Positions 1 through 7,225 of a DNA stretch of 49,680 bases are shown piece after piece (position 1 is the first letter of the stretch; every line of letters begins with the position of its first letter). The translations under genes were made by a program, and so were the position numbers. The notes under the pieces were generated by a model that worked only from the letters and a program-made list of their open reading frames with translations, made no database searches and had not been told where the DNA came from. Location: assembly GCA_949295035.1 (NCBI GenBank), contig CASFJO010000013.1:1-49680 (forward strand), given 5' to 3'. Origin of the DNA: an uncultured Gemmiger sp. (GTDB lineage: Bacteria; Bacillota; Clostridia; Oscillospirales; Ruminococcaceae).

Positions 1-529
1 ACTCGCCTCCTTTTTCCTGCCACAGACGCTCAAATGTATCCATCAATTCCTTTTGGAGAGGGGTCTTTCGGCGGATACGGCGGTAATATGGGCTTATCAG
101 AAAGTCCAGCATAAAATCCTTTGGGACGGTGTACTGCTTTCCAGGCTGGAAAGCCTTCAGAATCCCTGTGCTGATCCACCGCACGATTGCCGAGGACGAA
201 AAGCCTGTGATCTGCTGAATATCCTTTACGGAAAGTAGGTCTGAGTAGGGAGAGAGGTGTTCGTCATAGAATGTTCTCATAGCACAGATATAGGGACTGT
301 CTGCTTCCTGTCTGCACTCACGCCGATAGAGATAGGCAAGAATGTCCGTCAGCTTGATTTTGTGGCTACGGATCAGGTGGTTTTGCTCAATGGTGTAGGG
401 AATCTCACCTTGTTGCTCCAAATTGTAGGCGGTCTTGGGACAGATGTGGCAGATCTCGCATAGTTCCCGTTTGGTTACATAGGCGGGATACTTTGCGACG
501 ATGTCGGGGTAATACTTAGTCAAATCCAT
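1..529 (-). CDS. Two-HTH (excisionase-like) DNA-binding protein, 3' end off window
   Basis: An open frame starts at ATG 529 and stays open for 176 codons to the left edge, with AAAGTGAG as a plausible ribosome site just upstream. The protein begins MDLTKYYPDIVAKYPAYV. It holds two short helix-turn-helix-like units, one near residues 19-45 (TKRELCEICHICPKTAYNLE) and one near 100-135 (LLSVKDIQQITGFSSSAIVR), each followed by a basic stretch. This is the layout of MerR/excisionase-type proteins that sit beside integrases in integrative elements of gut Firmicutes. Base composition is clearly more AT-rich than the core genes from about 1.1 kb on, which suggests transfer. The role as excisionase or element regulator is inferred. 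The stop codon, and probably a recombinase, would lie outside the window. Confidence 0.72.
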   Translation of the reverse strand, partial: MDLTKYYPDIVAKYPAYVTKRELCEICHICPKTAYNLEQQGEIPYTIEQNHLIRSHKIKLTDILAYLYRRECRQEADSPYICAMRTFYDEHLSPYSDLLSVKDIQQITGFSSSAIVRWISTGILKAFQPGKQYTVPKDFMLDFLISPYYRRIRRKTPLQKELMDTFERLWQEKGGE

Positions 530-607
530 GTGCAGCACTCACTTTCTTGTTCATCTGTCATTGGTAGGTGAGGTACTTCACTGGCGTGTAAAATATTGGA
601 TTTTGAA

Positions 608-780
608 GTGGGTTCAAATAAGATCAAGTTGTCTAATCAAAATGGTGATTTGCATTTTCGTGAAATGGCATGGGTGTGAATACCCCCAATCTGGCGTTCA
701 GTTCTATCCTTGTTCTATCCTCCGGTCATAATTCGGGGCAAAAATGGGAAGAACTCGGAAAGCCCTGTGGGTTCAAATAA
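608..780. repeat. 14-bp direct repeat, possible att or core site
   Basis: The sequence GTGGGTTCAAATAA occurs at 608-621 and again, identical, at 767-780. A chance 14-bp match within about 1 kb is unlikely. The position at the edge of AT-richer DNA fits an attachment or recombinase-binding site, but that role is inferred. Confidence 0.5.
701..720. repeat. Tandem GTTCTATCC pair
   Basis: GTTCTATCC occurs at 701-709 and 712-720, an 11-bp period close to one helical turn. It could be a paired protein-binding site of the mobile element; no function is proven. Confidence 0.45.
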
Positions 781-834
781 AAACGAAAAACGGAAGCCAA
801 AATCCGCAGTATACCGCAGCTTTTGGGCTTCCGT
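781..834 (-). terminator. Long stem-loop, terminator-like on the minus strand
   Basis: ACGGAAGCC at 790-798 pairs with GGCTTCCGT at 826-834, extended inward by AAAA/TTTT and CCGCAG/CTGCGG segments. On the minus strand the stem is followed by TTTTTCGTTT (790-781), as in an intrinsic terminator. No minus-strand gene is visible immediately upstream, so it may be a leftover of the element. Confidence 0.5.
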
Positions 835-1035
835 TGTGTACTTCCATCTTCGCTTAATTTCCACCAAAAATCACAAGGGGGAAATGACTCCCAGTCGGGT
901 TTGCCGGAAGATTGTTGATTCCGATGCATCTCCTCTGTCATTCACCGGCGAACAGCGCCGCAGGGCCTCGCTTTTTCGGATACGGGGCCGCTTTACTGTT
1001 CAAAAGCAGAAATGCTTCACATAGCCCTCGCCTAA

Positions 1036-1066
1036 ACTTGACTTTATCAAGTATTTGTTTTATACT
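1036..1066 (+). promoter_or_regulatory. MarR gene promoter with overlapping palindrome
   Basis: The -35 is TTGACT (1038-1043), the spacer is 17 bp and the -10 is TATACT (1061-1066). ACTTGA (1036-1041) and TCAAGT (1047-1052) form an inverted repeat with a 5-bp centre that covers the -35. TTGA...TCAA half-sites are typical of MarR-family operators, so autoregulation by the gene at 1098 is a reasonable inference. Confidence 0.7.
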
Positions 1067-1097
1067 GGAGCCAGCCAACAAGCAAGGGGGTTGCTTC

Positions 1098-1529
1098 ATG
1101 TTTCGACAAACACTGGCCTACAGTTCCACTGTTCTGTTTCGCAGCTTTTCCGAATATACATCCCGGCGGCTTCAGCGGCTGGGGCTCAGCCGCGGGATGC
1201 TCTTTTTGGTGATCTATGTGGGAAAACATCCCGGCTGCACCCAATCGGAACTGACCGAGGCACTGGGGCTGGACTGGGGCTACGGCCAACGCAGCATCCT
1301 GAAGTTGGTGGAGGACGGATTTTTATCGCGGGAAAAGCGCGGGCGTGCGTATCACCTTGACCTGATGGAAAAAGGCCGCGAAGCGTTTGATGTGGGACAT
1401 CAGGTATTTTTTGACTGGGACCGGGAGGTCCTGGCCTGTCTTGATCCGTCGGAACATGCGCAGATGCTCGCCCTGTTGGAAAAGGTCACGCAGAAAGAGG
1501 ACAACAAGCGCAGATGTACGAAGCCCTGA
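1098..1529 (+). CDS. MarR-family transcriptional regulator
   Basis: This 143-residue protein has a winged-helix core: a recognition region near residues 45-75 (TQSELTEALGLDWGYGQRSI) followed by a wing (FLSREKRGRAYHLDLMEKG), with helical ends expected to form the dimer, as usual for MarR proteins of about 140-150 residues. The start at 1098 is preceded by AAGGGGG at good spacing; longer in-frame starts upstream would run through the promoter. It should repress its own promoter through the palindrome at 1036-1052. It is followed by a broken small gene and a flavodoxin. A MarR gene (bilQ) also neighbours bilirubin-reductase genes in some gut Firmicutes, so this may be a partial relic of such a locus. 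The inducer cannot be read from sequence. Confidence 0.88.
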   Translation: MFRQTLAYSSTVLFRSFSEYTSRRLQRLGLSRGMLFLVIYVGKHPGCTQSELTEALGLDWGYGQRSILKLVEDGFLSREKRGRAYHLDLMEKGREAFDVGHQVFFDWDREVLACLDPSEHAQMLALLEKVTQKEDNKRRCTKP

Positions 1530-1758
1530 ACCGTTTTTTTGCCGGGGAGAAGGTCCCTAAAACATCGGGCGATTTTGCTTTTCCGCTCTCAAGCTGAGAA
1601 GCGAGGCATACCGGGAAATGCGCCCGCCTCCGCGGCAGACGGATCGCCCCGACCAGGGTATGGAGAGCGCCGTGTGCGCCGCCGTAAAAGCGCCCGGGCG
1701 GAAGGATGGCCCGACGAGGCATACTCGGCATCTACGAAAGAAAGGATCGATCTTATGA
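1515..1758 (+). pseudogene. Possible frameshifted small gene between regulator and flavodoxin
   Basis: A frame starts at ATG 1515, overlapping the end of the MarR gene, and reads MYEALNRFFAGEKVPKTSG before stopping at 1596-1598. A second frame is open from 1561 to a TGA at 1756-1758, which overlaps the flavodoxin ATG (1755) in an ATGA arrangement typical of translational coupling. The two frames overlap between 1561 and 1598, so a single-base indel there would join them into one protein of about 80 residues. Third codon positions in the second frame are GC-rich over roughly 1600-1710, as in real genes of this genome. I do not recognise the product. It could also be non-coding DNA left by a deletion. 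Confidence 0.35.
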
Positions 1759-2234
1759 GTTACGCAATTGTTTTTAGCAGCCGCACCGGAAACACCCGTC
1801 TTTTGGCCGAGGCCATTCGGGACGCACTGCCACCGGAAGCGTGCGTCTATTTTGGTGAGCCTTCGCCTGAAGCGCTCGCGGCGGACCGTTTTTATGTGGG
1901 CTTCTGGACCGACAAAGGCAGCTGTGGCGAGGACATAGCGGTTTTTCTGGAAAACACCGGCAACAAACCAGTGTTCCTGTTCGGCACGGCAGGTTTTGGC
2001 GGCGCTACCTCCTATTTTGACAAGATCCTGGATTCGGTCCAGGCCCATGTCCCGGGGCCTGTGATCGGACGGTTCATGTGCCAGGGAAAGATGCCCGCCG
2101 CTGTGCGCACCCGCTATGAGTCCATGCCGGAAAGCCCCCGCCGCCAGGCAATGCTGGAGAATTTTGACACCGCATCGTCCCACCCGGACGTGGAGGATCT
2201 GAGCCGACTGCGCCGGGCCGTACAGGACTGTTGA
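1755..2234 (+). CDS. Flavodoxin-family protein, BilS-like
   Basis: This is a 159-residue single-domain flavodoxin. The N-terminal strand and phosphate loop, SSRTGNTRLLAEAI (residues 8-21), is the FMN-binding T/S-x-T-G-N-T signature. The W-T-D-K-G and FGTAGFGG segments supply the other flavin-contacting loops. The MCQGKMP...VRTRYE region resembles flavodoxins annotated as BilS, the electron-donor partner of the bilirubin reductase BilR; this is from memory of the family and not proven. No bilR-like gene lies beside it. The start at 1755 has AAAGGA nine bases upstream. A strong bidirectional terminator follows directly, so this is the last gene of the MarR unit. Confidence 0.8.
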   Translation: MSYAIVFSSRTGNTRLLAEAIRDALPPEACVYFGEPSPEALAADRFYVGFWTDKGSCGEDIAVFLENTGNKPVFLFGTAGFGGATSYFDKILDSVQAHVPGPVIGRFMCQGKMPAAVRTRYESMPESPRRQAMLENFDTASSHPDVEDLSRLRRAVQDC

Positions 2235-2235
2235 T

Positions 2236-2278
2236 AAAACGGAGGGGCTGCCCCGTAAAGGCAGCCCCTCCGTTTTTT
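2236..2278. terminator. Bidirectional intrinsic terminator
   Basis: A perfect stem, AAAACGGAGGGGCTGCC paired with its complement around the loop CCGTAAA, is followed by a T run on the plus strand and on the minus strand as well. It ends the flavodoxin unit (plus) and the MFS gene (minus). Confidence 0.92.
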
Positions 2279-2282
2279 GCAT

Positions 2283-3470
2283 TCATTCCGTTTTGCGGCG
2301 ACGCAGAAAAAAGCTGCCGCCCAGCAAAACCAGCGGGAAGAAAATGGCGGCCAGCAGCCCTGCCCGCAAGGAGCCGCCGGCCTGTTCCGAAACGAATCCC
2401 ACCAATGTGGGGCCGGAAGAACAGCCCAGATCGCCCCCCAGAGCCAACAGCGCAAACAGCGCGGTGCCTCCCGCGGGCATGCGGCCTGCCGCGATGCTGA
2501 ACACCCCCGGCCACAAGATCCCCACCGAAAGGCCGCAGAGCCCGCAGCCCAGCAGCGCCAGGGCGGGGTGCGGCGCAAACACCGCCAGCAGATAGGCTCC
2601 CACGCAGAGCACGCAACTGCCCCGGATAAAGCCGAGCAGGCTGACCCGGTCGCTGAATACCGCGTAAAAAGCCCGGGCCGTGCCCATCAAGACGGCAAAC
2701 AGGCAGGGGCCCGCCAGATCGCCCCATGTCTTTGTGACGCCAAGGCCGCTTTCGGCAAAAGCCGAAGCCCACTGGCTCATGGCCTGTTCGGAGGCGCCCG
2801 CGCAGACCATCAGCAGCGCCAGCAGCCAGAATCCGCCGCTGCGCACCAAAGCGCCCACCGCCATGCCGTCGCCCTCCGGCGTCAGGCGATTGATCGGCAC
2901 CCGGCTGAACAGCGCCGCGTTGGCGGCAGGCACCAGCGCCCACAACAGCGCCAGCACATGCCAGCTGCCCGCACCCAGCAAGGCAAGAAACCCGGTAGAC
3001 AGCGCGATGACCAGCACACAGCCCCAACAATAAAAAGAGTGCAGCAGGCTCATAGCGGCATCCTTCTTTTCGGTGGGGCATGCTTCCACGATGGGGCTGA
3101 TCAGCACCTCGATCAGGCCGCCGCCCACCGCATACAGGCATACGGCCACCAAAAGCCCCGCATACGGACGGGGCAGCAGTTCCGGCAAAAGAGCCATTGC
3201 GGCCAGGCCCAGCGCGCAGCACAAATGAGCGGCCACCACGCAACGCCGGTACCCCAATCGGTCCACAAAAACGGTGCTGGCCAAGTCCACCAGCAGCTGC
3301 ACCCCGAAATTCAAGGTGACCAGCAGGGTGATCTGGCCCAACGATATCCCGTAGGTACGCTGCAGCGTCAAAAACAGCAGCGGCGCCAGATTGTTTACAA
3401 TGGCCTGGCATACATAGCCCAGATAACTGGCATACAGGGTATGGGTATAGGTGAAGCGGGAGCGGATCAT
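2283..3470 (-). CDS. MFS transporter
   Basis: A 395-residue integral membrane protein with about 12 predicted hydrophobic segments in two halves joined by a polar linker near residues 190-205, the classic major facilitator layout. The segment VDRLGYRRCVVAAH after the second helix fits the MFS motif-A loop (D-R-x-G-x-R). Overall it resembles sugar or drug/H+ permeases of the FucP/YbjJ kind, but the substrate cannot be read. The ATG at 3470 is preceded by AAGGAG. It lies 84 bp downstream of ftsQ on the same strand, after a terminator hairpin, and shows no convincing promoter of its own, so it may depend on read-through. It ends at the shared terminator at 2236-2278. Confidence 0.88.
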   Translation of the reverse strand: MIRSRFTYTHTLYASYLGYVCQAIVNNLAPLLFLTLQRTYGISLGQITLLVTLNFGVQLLVDLASTVFVDRLGYRRCVVAAHLCCALGLAAMALLPELLPRPYAGLLVAVCLYAVGGGLIEVLISPIVEACPTEKKDAAMSLLHSFYCWGCVLVIALSTGFLALLGAGSWHVLALLWALVPAANAALFSRVPINRLTPEGDGMAVGALVRSGGFWLLALLMVCAGASEQAMSQWASAFAESGLGVTKTWGDLAGPCLFAVLMGTARAFYAVFSDRVSLLGFIRGSCVLCVGAYLLAVFAPHPALALLGCGLCGLSVGILWPGVFSIAAGRMPAGGTALFALLALGGDLGCSSGPTLVGFVSEQAGGSLRAGLLAAIFFPLVLLGGSFFLRRRKTE

Positions 3471-3494
3471 CGTTTACATCTCCTTACCGGCAGG

Positions 3495-3527
3495 GAAAAG
3501 CGGCGCCGCGATCATAACGGCGCCGCC
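3495..3527 (-). terminator. Terminator of the dcw operon
   Basis: GCGGCGCCG (3500-3508) pairs with CGGCGCCGC (3518-3526). On the minus strand the stem runs into TTTT. It sits just after the ftsQ stop, before the MFS gene. Confidence 0.7.
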
Positions 3528-3554
3528 CGGGAGCGACCTGTTTTTTCCGCGTGA

Positions 3555-4679
3555 TCAGCCGGGGCTGAACACCGGGCGAATGGTGCCATCCTCCCGGATG
3601 TGGCTCACGTCCAGCGTTCCCCGATCGGTCTCGGCCAAGCCGTTTTCTCCCAGCAGGATGGAGCGGGTAAACTGGATCTTATACTCCAGGTTGTTGGCCG
3701 TGCCCAGCAGCACCGTGACCCGGCCATCGTAAATCAGATTCAATTCCGTCAGGCTGGTCATATCCAGCCGGGTCGTTTTTTCCAGCAGCCCCTCCTGAAG
3801 CAGCGCATCCAGGATCTGGCGCAGCAATATCATGTCCTCGGAGCGGTCTTCCGCAGCCGCGCCCGACTCCGGTGCGGCTGAATCACCGTTCGACGCGCTC
3901 GCATCTTGCCCGCTCGTGTCGGCGGTTTCCGGCGAGGGCTGCGTGTCGTCCAGCGCCAAAAAGGTGCCGGGCACCGGAGTCTTTACATCCATCCCCACAA
4001 TGCTGAGAAGCCCGGCCGGCTGGCTGTTGGAGAGTTCCATCACCTTGAACTTCTCGCTCAAGGTGGCCCACCCGGCGGACGTTTGGATGCAATAAGCGGC
4101 AACAGCGGGCTGGACCCGGATGATCACCGAGGACGGAATGTGCTGATAGACCTGCACGGTTTCCAGCAACGGGAAATCCAGGGCCATGGCGGCGGCTTTT
4201 TCTTCCGCGTTAAAGCTGTACAGCTGATCTCCTATCGCGACCCCCAGCGCCGCGGTAATGGCTTCCTCGGTATACGGGCCGGTATCCGCGGGAGTGGAGC
4301 GGTCCAGGTTCTGTACCGTGATGGTCTCCACCTTGAACAACACGGTAAAGGAAAGAACCACGCCGGTCACGATCAGGGCGCAGATCAACAGCCCTGCCAG
4401 AATGCGGCGGTTGCGGCGGCGCCGCCGCATCTCCCCTTTTGTGACCCTACGGCGGGCCGCCTTTTCCCGCGAGGGGCGGTTTCGTGTTTTACGGGCTGGC
4501 GGCGGGGCCGCAGAACGGACCGGCACTTCCCCCAGATCCAGTTCGATCTGCTGCATTCCCCGGCGCCTGCCGGACGGCCGGCGGGGCGGAGGCGGGGCGG
4601 TGTTCTGATCAAATAAAGGCGCCTGGCGCACCGGGCGCCTGGCGGAACGGCGGGAGGTCTTTTTATTCTGTTTTGCCAT
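3555..4679 (-). CDS. ftsQ: Cell division protein FtsQ/DivIB
   Basis: A 374-residue bitopic membrane protein. Residues 1-90 are a very basic cytoplasmic tail, residues about 93-117 form one membrane helix (ILAGLLICALIVTGVVLSF), and the external part begins with a POTRA-like domain (VETITVQNL...YSFNAEEKAAAMAL...VIIRVQPAVAAYCI). An acidic, Ser/Ala-rich insert (about 250-285) precedes the beta domain. It should act in the FtsQ-FtsL-FtsB complex that activates septal wall synthesis. It is the last gene of the dcw run, 55 bp after murG, with a G9 run inside its ribosome site. The long basic tail and acidic insert make it longer than most DivIB proteins. Confidence 0.9.
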   Translation of the reverse strand: MAKQNKKTSRRSARRPVRQAPLFDQNTAPPPPRRPSGRRRGMQQIELDLGEVPVRSAAPPPARKTRNRPSREKAARRRVTKGEMRRRRRNRRILAGLLICALIVTGVVLSFTVLFKVETITVQNLDRSTPADTGPYTEEAITAALGVAIGDQLYSFNAEEKAAAMALDFPLLETVQVYQHIPSSVIIRVQPAVAAYCIQTSAGWATLSEKFKVMELSNSQPAGLLSIVGMDVKTPVPGTFLALDDTQPSPETADTSGQDASASNGDSAAPESGAAAEDRSEDMILLRQILDALLQEGLLEKTTRLDMTSLTELNLIYDGRVTVLLGTANNLEYKIQFTRSILLGENGLAETDRGTLDVSHIREDGTIRPVFSPG

Positions 4680-4685
4680 GGGATG

Positions 4686-4694
4686 CCCCCCCCC
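4686..4694. repeat. Nine-base C/G homopolymer at the ftsQ ribosome site
   Basis: Nine C on the plus strand (nine G in the mRNA) lie inside the purine-rich Shine-Dalgarno region of ftsQ. Slippage here would change the spacing between ribosome site and start codon. Confidence 0.6.
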
Positions 4695-4734
4695 TCTTCC
4701 CTTTTTCCAAACCGCTGCGGCCGCCCGCCGCGGT

Positions 4735-5862
4735 TTACTTCCCTTCGTCTACCAGCCGCAGCAGGCGGGTGGTGATCTTTTCAAGACTCTCCGGCTCGGC
4801 CATTGCCCGGGCCATTTTGCCCATGACCTCCAACCGGCCCGGTTCCGCCAACAGGCCCTCGACTGCCCGGATCAGCCCCTCACCGGTAAGATCTTTCTCC
4901 TCCATGACCAGGGCGGCCCCGGCCTTTTGCAGCTCCAGCGCATTGTAATACTGGTGATTTTCCGCTACATTGGGGCTGGGAATCAGGATCGCGGCCCGGC
5001 CGGCTGCCTGCAGTTCCGCCAGCGTGAGCGCACCGGCCCGGCTGATGACCAGATCAGCGGCAGCCAGCAGCTGCGGCATGTTGCGGATATACTCGCTGAC
5101 CACGAGGTCCTGCCCGGGCGCAAAGCCCTTCTGCTCACCCAGCTGCCGGAACAGTTCCCCCCCCCGGCTGCCGGTAGCGTGGAGATGCAGGATGGTATGG
5201 GGACGGGTGGTCTGTTCCCAAGCGACCAGATCGGCCACCACTTCATTGATGCGGCGGGCGCCCAGGCTTCCGCCAAAACTCAGGATCACGGTTTTGTTTC
5301 CGGCCGCCAGGCAGGCCCGGGCCTCATTGCGGTCCTGGGCAAAAATCTCCGGACGCACCGGATTTCCCACCACAAGGGTCTTATCCGGCGCGCCCAGCTT
5401 TTCCACCGCGGCGGGCACCGCGGCAAACACTACGTCCACATCCCGGGCCAGCAGTTTGTTGGTGACCCCGGGAAAGGCATTTTGCTCATGAATGGCGGTA
5501 TGGATCCCCATTTTGGCGGCGCATCGCACCACCGGGCCGCTTACATATCCGCCGCAGCCGATCACAAGGTCCGGCCGGACCTCTTTCAGGATGGCCCGCG
5601 CCCGAGGCCCGGAAAACGCCAGGTGCCAGACCGCCTGCAGGTTTCGCACCACATTTTTGGGTGTGAGGCGGCGCTGGATCCCGTTGACCTCGATATGATG
5701 AAAGGTATACCCCGCCTCGCTTACCAGACCATATTCCATGCCTTCCCGCCGGCCGGCAAAATGGATCTCTGTATCCGGCCGGGCGGCACGCAGTGCGCCG
5801 GCAATGGCAAGCGCCGGGTTGATATGGCCGGCTGTACCGCCGGCCGCAATAAGCACTCGCAT
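4735..5862 (-). CDS. murG: UDP-N-acetylglucosamine transferase MurG
   Basis: A 375-residue GT-B glycosyltransferase that adds GlcNAc to lipid I to form lipid II on the inner face of the membrane. The N-terminal glycine-rich loop GGTAGHINPALAIA (residues 8-21) is the MurG hallmark (GGTxGHxxPALA). The second motif CGGYVSGPVV (about 103-112) and the C-terminal UDP-GlcNAc site, SFGGSLGARRINE and SRAGALTLAE, are all present. Length is normal. AAAGGAG lies before the ATG at 5862. It sits between ftsW and ftsQ; murD and murC are not found beside it. Confidence 0.97.
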   Translation of the reverse strand: MRVLIAAGGTAGHINPALAIAGALRAARPDTEIHFAGRREGMEYGLVSEAGYTFHHIEVNGIQRRLTPKNVVRNLQAVWHLAFSGPRARAILKEVRPDLVIGCGGYVSGPVVRCAAKMGIHTAIHEQNAFPGVTNKLLARDVDVVFAAVPAAVEKLGAPDKTLVVGNPVRPEIFAQDRNEARACLAAGNKTVILSFGGSLGARRINEVVADLVAWEQTTRPHTILHLHATGSRGGELFRQLGEQKGFAPGQDLVVSEYIRNMPQLLAAADLVISRAGALTLAELQAAGRAAILIPSPNVAENHQYYNALELQKAGAALVMEEKDLTGEGLIRAVEGLLAEPGRLEVMGKMARAMAEPESLEKITTRLLRLVDEGK

Positions 5863-5901
5863 GGATCGCGCGCTCCTTTCCTTCTGTTGACAGTTGATCG
5901 G

Positions 5902-7179
5902 TCAGGCGCCGAAAAATCCCTCTCGGCGGGCTTTCTGCTGCGCTTCCTGTCGGGCGCGGTCAGCGGCCTGCCGCTCTTTTTCCAACTGGCGGCAAAGCGC
6001 CTGATTGGCATTTCCCGCCCGGCAAATGCTGAACAGAACGCCCATCTGTGCCAGCAGCATGATCAGACTGGTACCGCCGGAGGAGAAAAACGGCAGGCTG
6101 ATCCCGGTATTGGGAATGGTGTTAGTGACCACCGCGATGTTTAAGAACACCTGCCAGGCGATCTGCGCCGTCACCCCGATACCCAGCAGCGCGCCGTACC
6201 GGTCAGGCGCGTGCATGGAAACCCAGGCGCACTGTATGATGAAAGCCGCAAACAGGCCGATACACAGGCAGGCGCCTGCAAATCCCAGTTCTTCACAGAG
6301 CACCGCGAAGATAAAATCGTTCTGAGCCTCGGGCAGCCAGAGGTTTTTCTGCACGCTGTTGCCAATGCCCACTCCAAACAGCCCGCCCGAGGCAATGGTA
6401 TACAGGCTCTGGGCGGTCTGCATGGTGCTGTTGAGGATGTCGGAAAAGGGGTCCAGCCAGCCGGCCAGGCGTTCTTCCACATAGCCTTTCTGCACCAGGA
6501 AGAATACGACGCCCACCGTACCCACGCCGCCCGCGCCCAGAAACAGCCAGCGCAAACTGGCGCCGCCCACCGCGATCATGGTCATCAGGATGCAGACCAT
6601 CAGCACCATGGCGGAATAATGCGGCTCAAATTTCAAAAGCACCAGAATGGGCAGCAAAAAGATCAGCGGCAGGATGATACCGTACCACAGGGTCTGGATG
6701 CGGCGATGATGGGCATCCAGCAGGTGGGCTCCGTACAGGATCACGGCAAACTTGGCGATCTCGCTGGGCTGCACGTTGGGCAGGCCCGGCAGCCGGATCC
6801 AACGGTGGTAGCCGTTCAGATCCGGCAGGATCAGCACCAGCACCAACAGTGCCAGGGTCACCCCGTAAAATGCCCAGGTCCACTGACGCAGCCAGTGATA
6901 GTCCACCATGGAAACAAACCAGGCCACCGCCAGACCCGCCAGTGCGTAGAAAAACTGAGGCCCGATATAGTAGAAACTGTTGCCGTCATGCTTATAATAG
7001 GCAGTCACATAGCTGGCGCTGAACAACATGATCAGGCCGAACACCATGAGCATCAGCAGGGTGAGCACCAGATAAGGCGACACCTGACCCGGATGCCGGT
7101 AGAAAAAGCGGGGACGGCGCAGGCGCGCCCGTTTGCGGGGGGCGGACCGTGCCCCACGATTTTGTGCTGTCGCCGCCAC
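5902..7179 (-). CDS. ftsW: Lipid II polymerase FtsW (SEDS family)
   Basis: A 425-residue SEDS glycosyltransferase with about ten membrane helices, which polymerises lipid II at the septum with its partner transpeptidase (here probably the PASTA protein at 9670-11925). Seen in the sequence: LPNVQPSEIAKFAVILY (the conserved QPSE-K motif) and the C-terminal signature NTGISLPFFSSGGTSL. A basic N-terminal tail of about 30 residues and a polar, coiled-coil-like C-terminal tail (about 385-425, rich in R, A, Q, E) extend into the cytoplasm. The gene lies only 46 bp after mraY, leaving no room for murD, which usually sits there. Confidence 0.95.
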   Translation of the reverse strand: MAATAQNRGARSAPRKRARLRRPRFFYRHPGQVSPYLVLTLLMLMVFGLIMLFSASYVTAYYKHDGNSFYYIGPQFFYALAGLAVAWFVSMVDYHWLRQWTWAFYGVTLALLVLVLILPDLNGYHRWIRLPGLPNVQPSEIAKFAVILYGAHLLDAHHRRIQTLWYGIILPLIFLLPILVLLKFEPHYSAMVLMVCILMTMIAVGGASLRWLFLGAGGVGTVGVVFFLVQKGYVEERLAGWLDPFSDILNSTMQTAQSLYTIASGGLFGVGIGNSVQKNLWLPEAQNDFIFAVLCEELGFAGACLCIGLFAAFIIQCAWVSMHAPDRYGALLGIGVTAQIAWQVFLNIAVVTNTIPNTGISLPFFSSGGTSLIMLLAQMGVLFSICRAGNANQALCRQLEKERQAADRARQEAQQKARREGFFGA

Positions 7180-7225
7180 GGCCGCACCTCCTCTTCTCTC
7201 TTGATAATGCCGGCGGAACGTTCCG

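Larger units (their letters stand above)
530..1097. other. 568-bp gene-free stretch, probable end of an integrated element
   Basis: No convincing gene lies here. Short open frames on both strands lack ribosome sites and run through a stem-loop. The stretch holds a 14-bp direct repeat (608-621 and 767-780), a 9-bp tandem repeat (701-720), a long stem-loop (790-834) and, at its right end, the promoter of the MarR gene. It looks like the boundary between a mobile element to the left and chromosomal genes to the right. The exact junction cannot be fixed from one sequence. Confidence 0.5.

Noticed and set aside
726-941. A 71-codon minus-strand frame overlapping the same stem-loop
   Set aside because: No ribosome site of good spacing and no domain; the terminator-like hairpin lies inside it.
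710-1024. A 104-codon plus-strand frame in the gene-free stretch
   Set aside because: It runs through a stem-loop and a repeat, has no ribosome site and no domain. It looks like element-end DNA.
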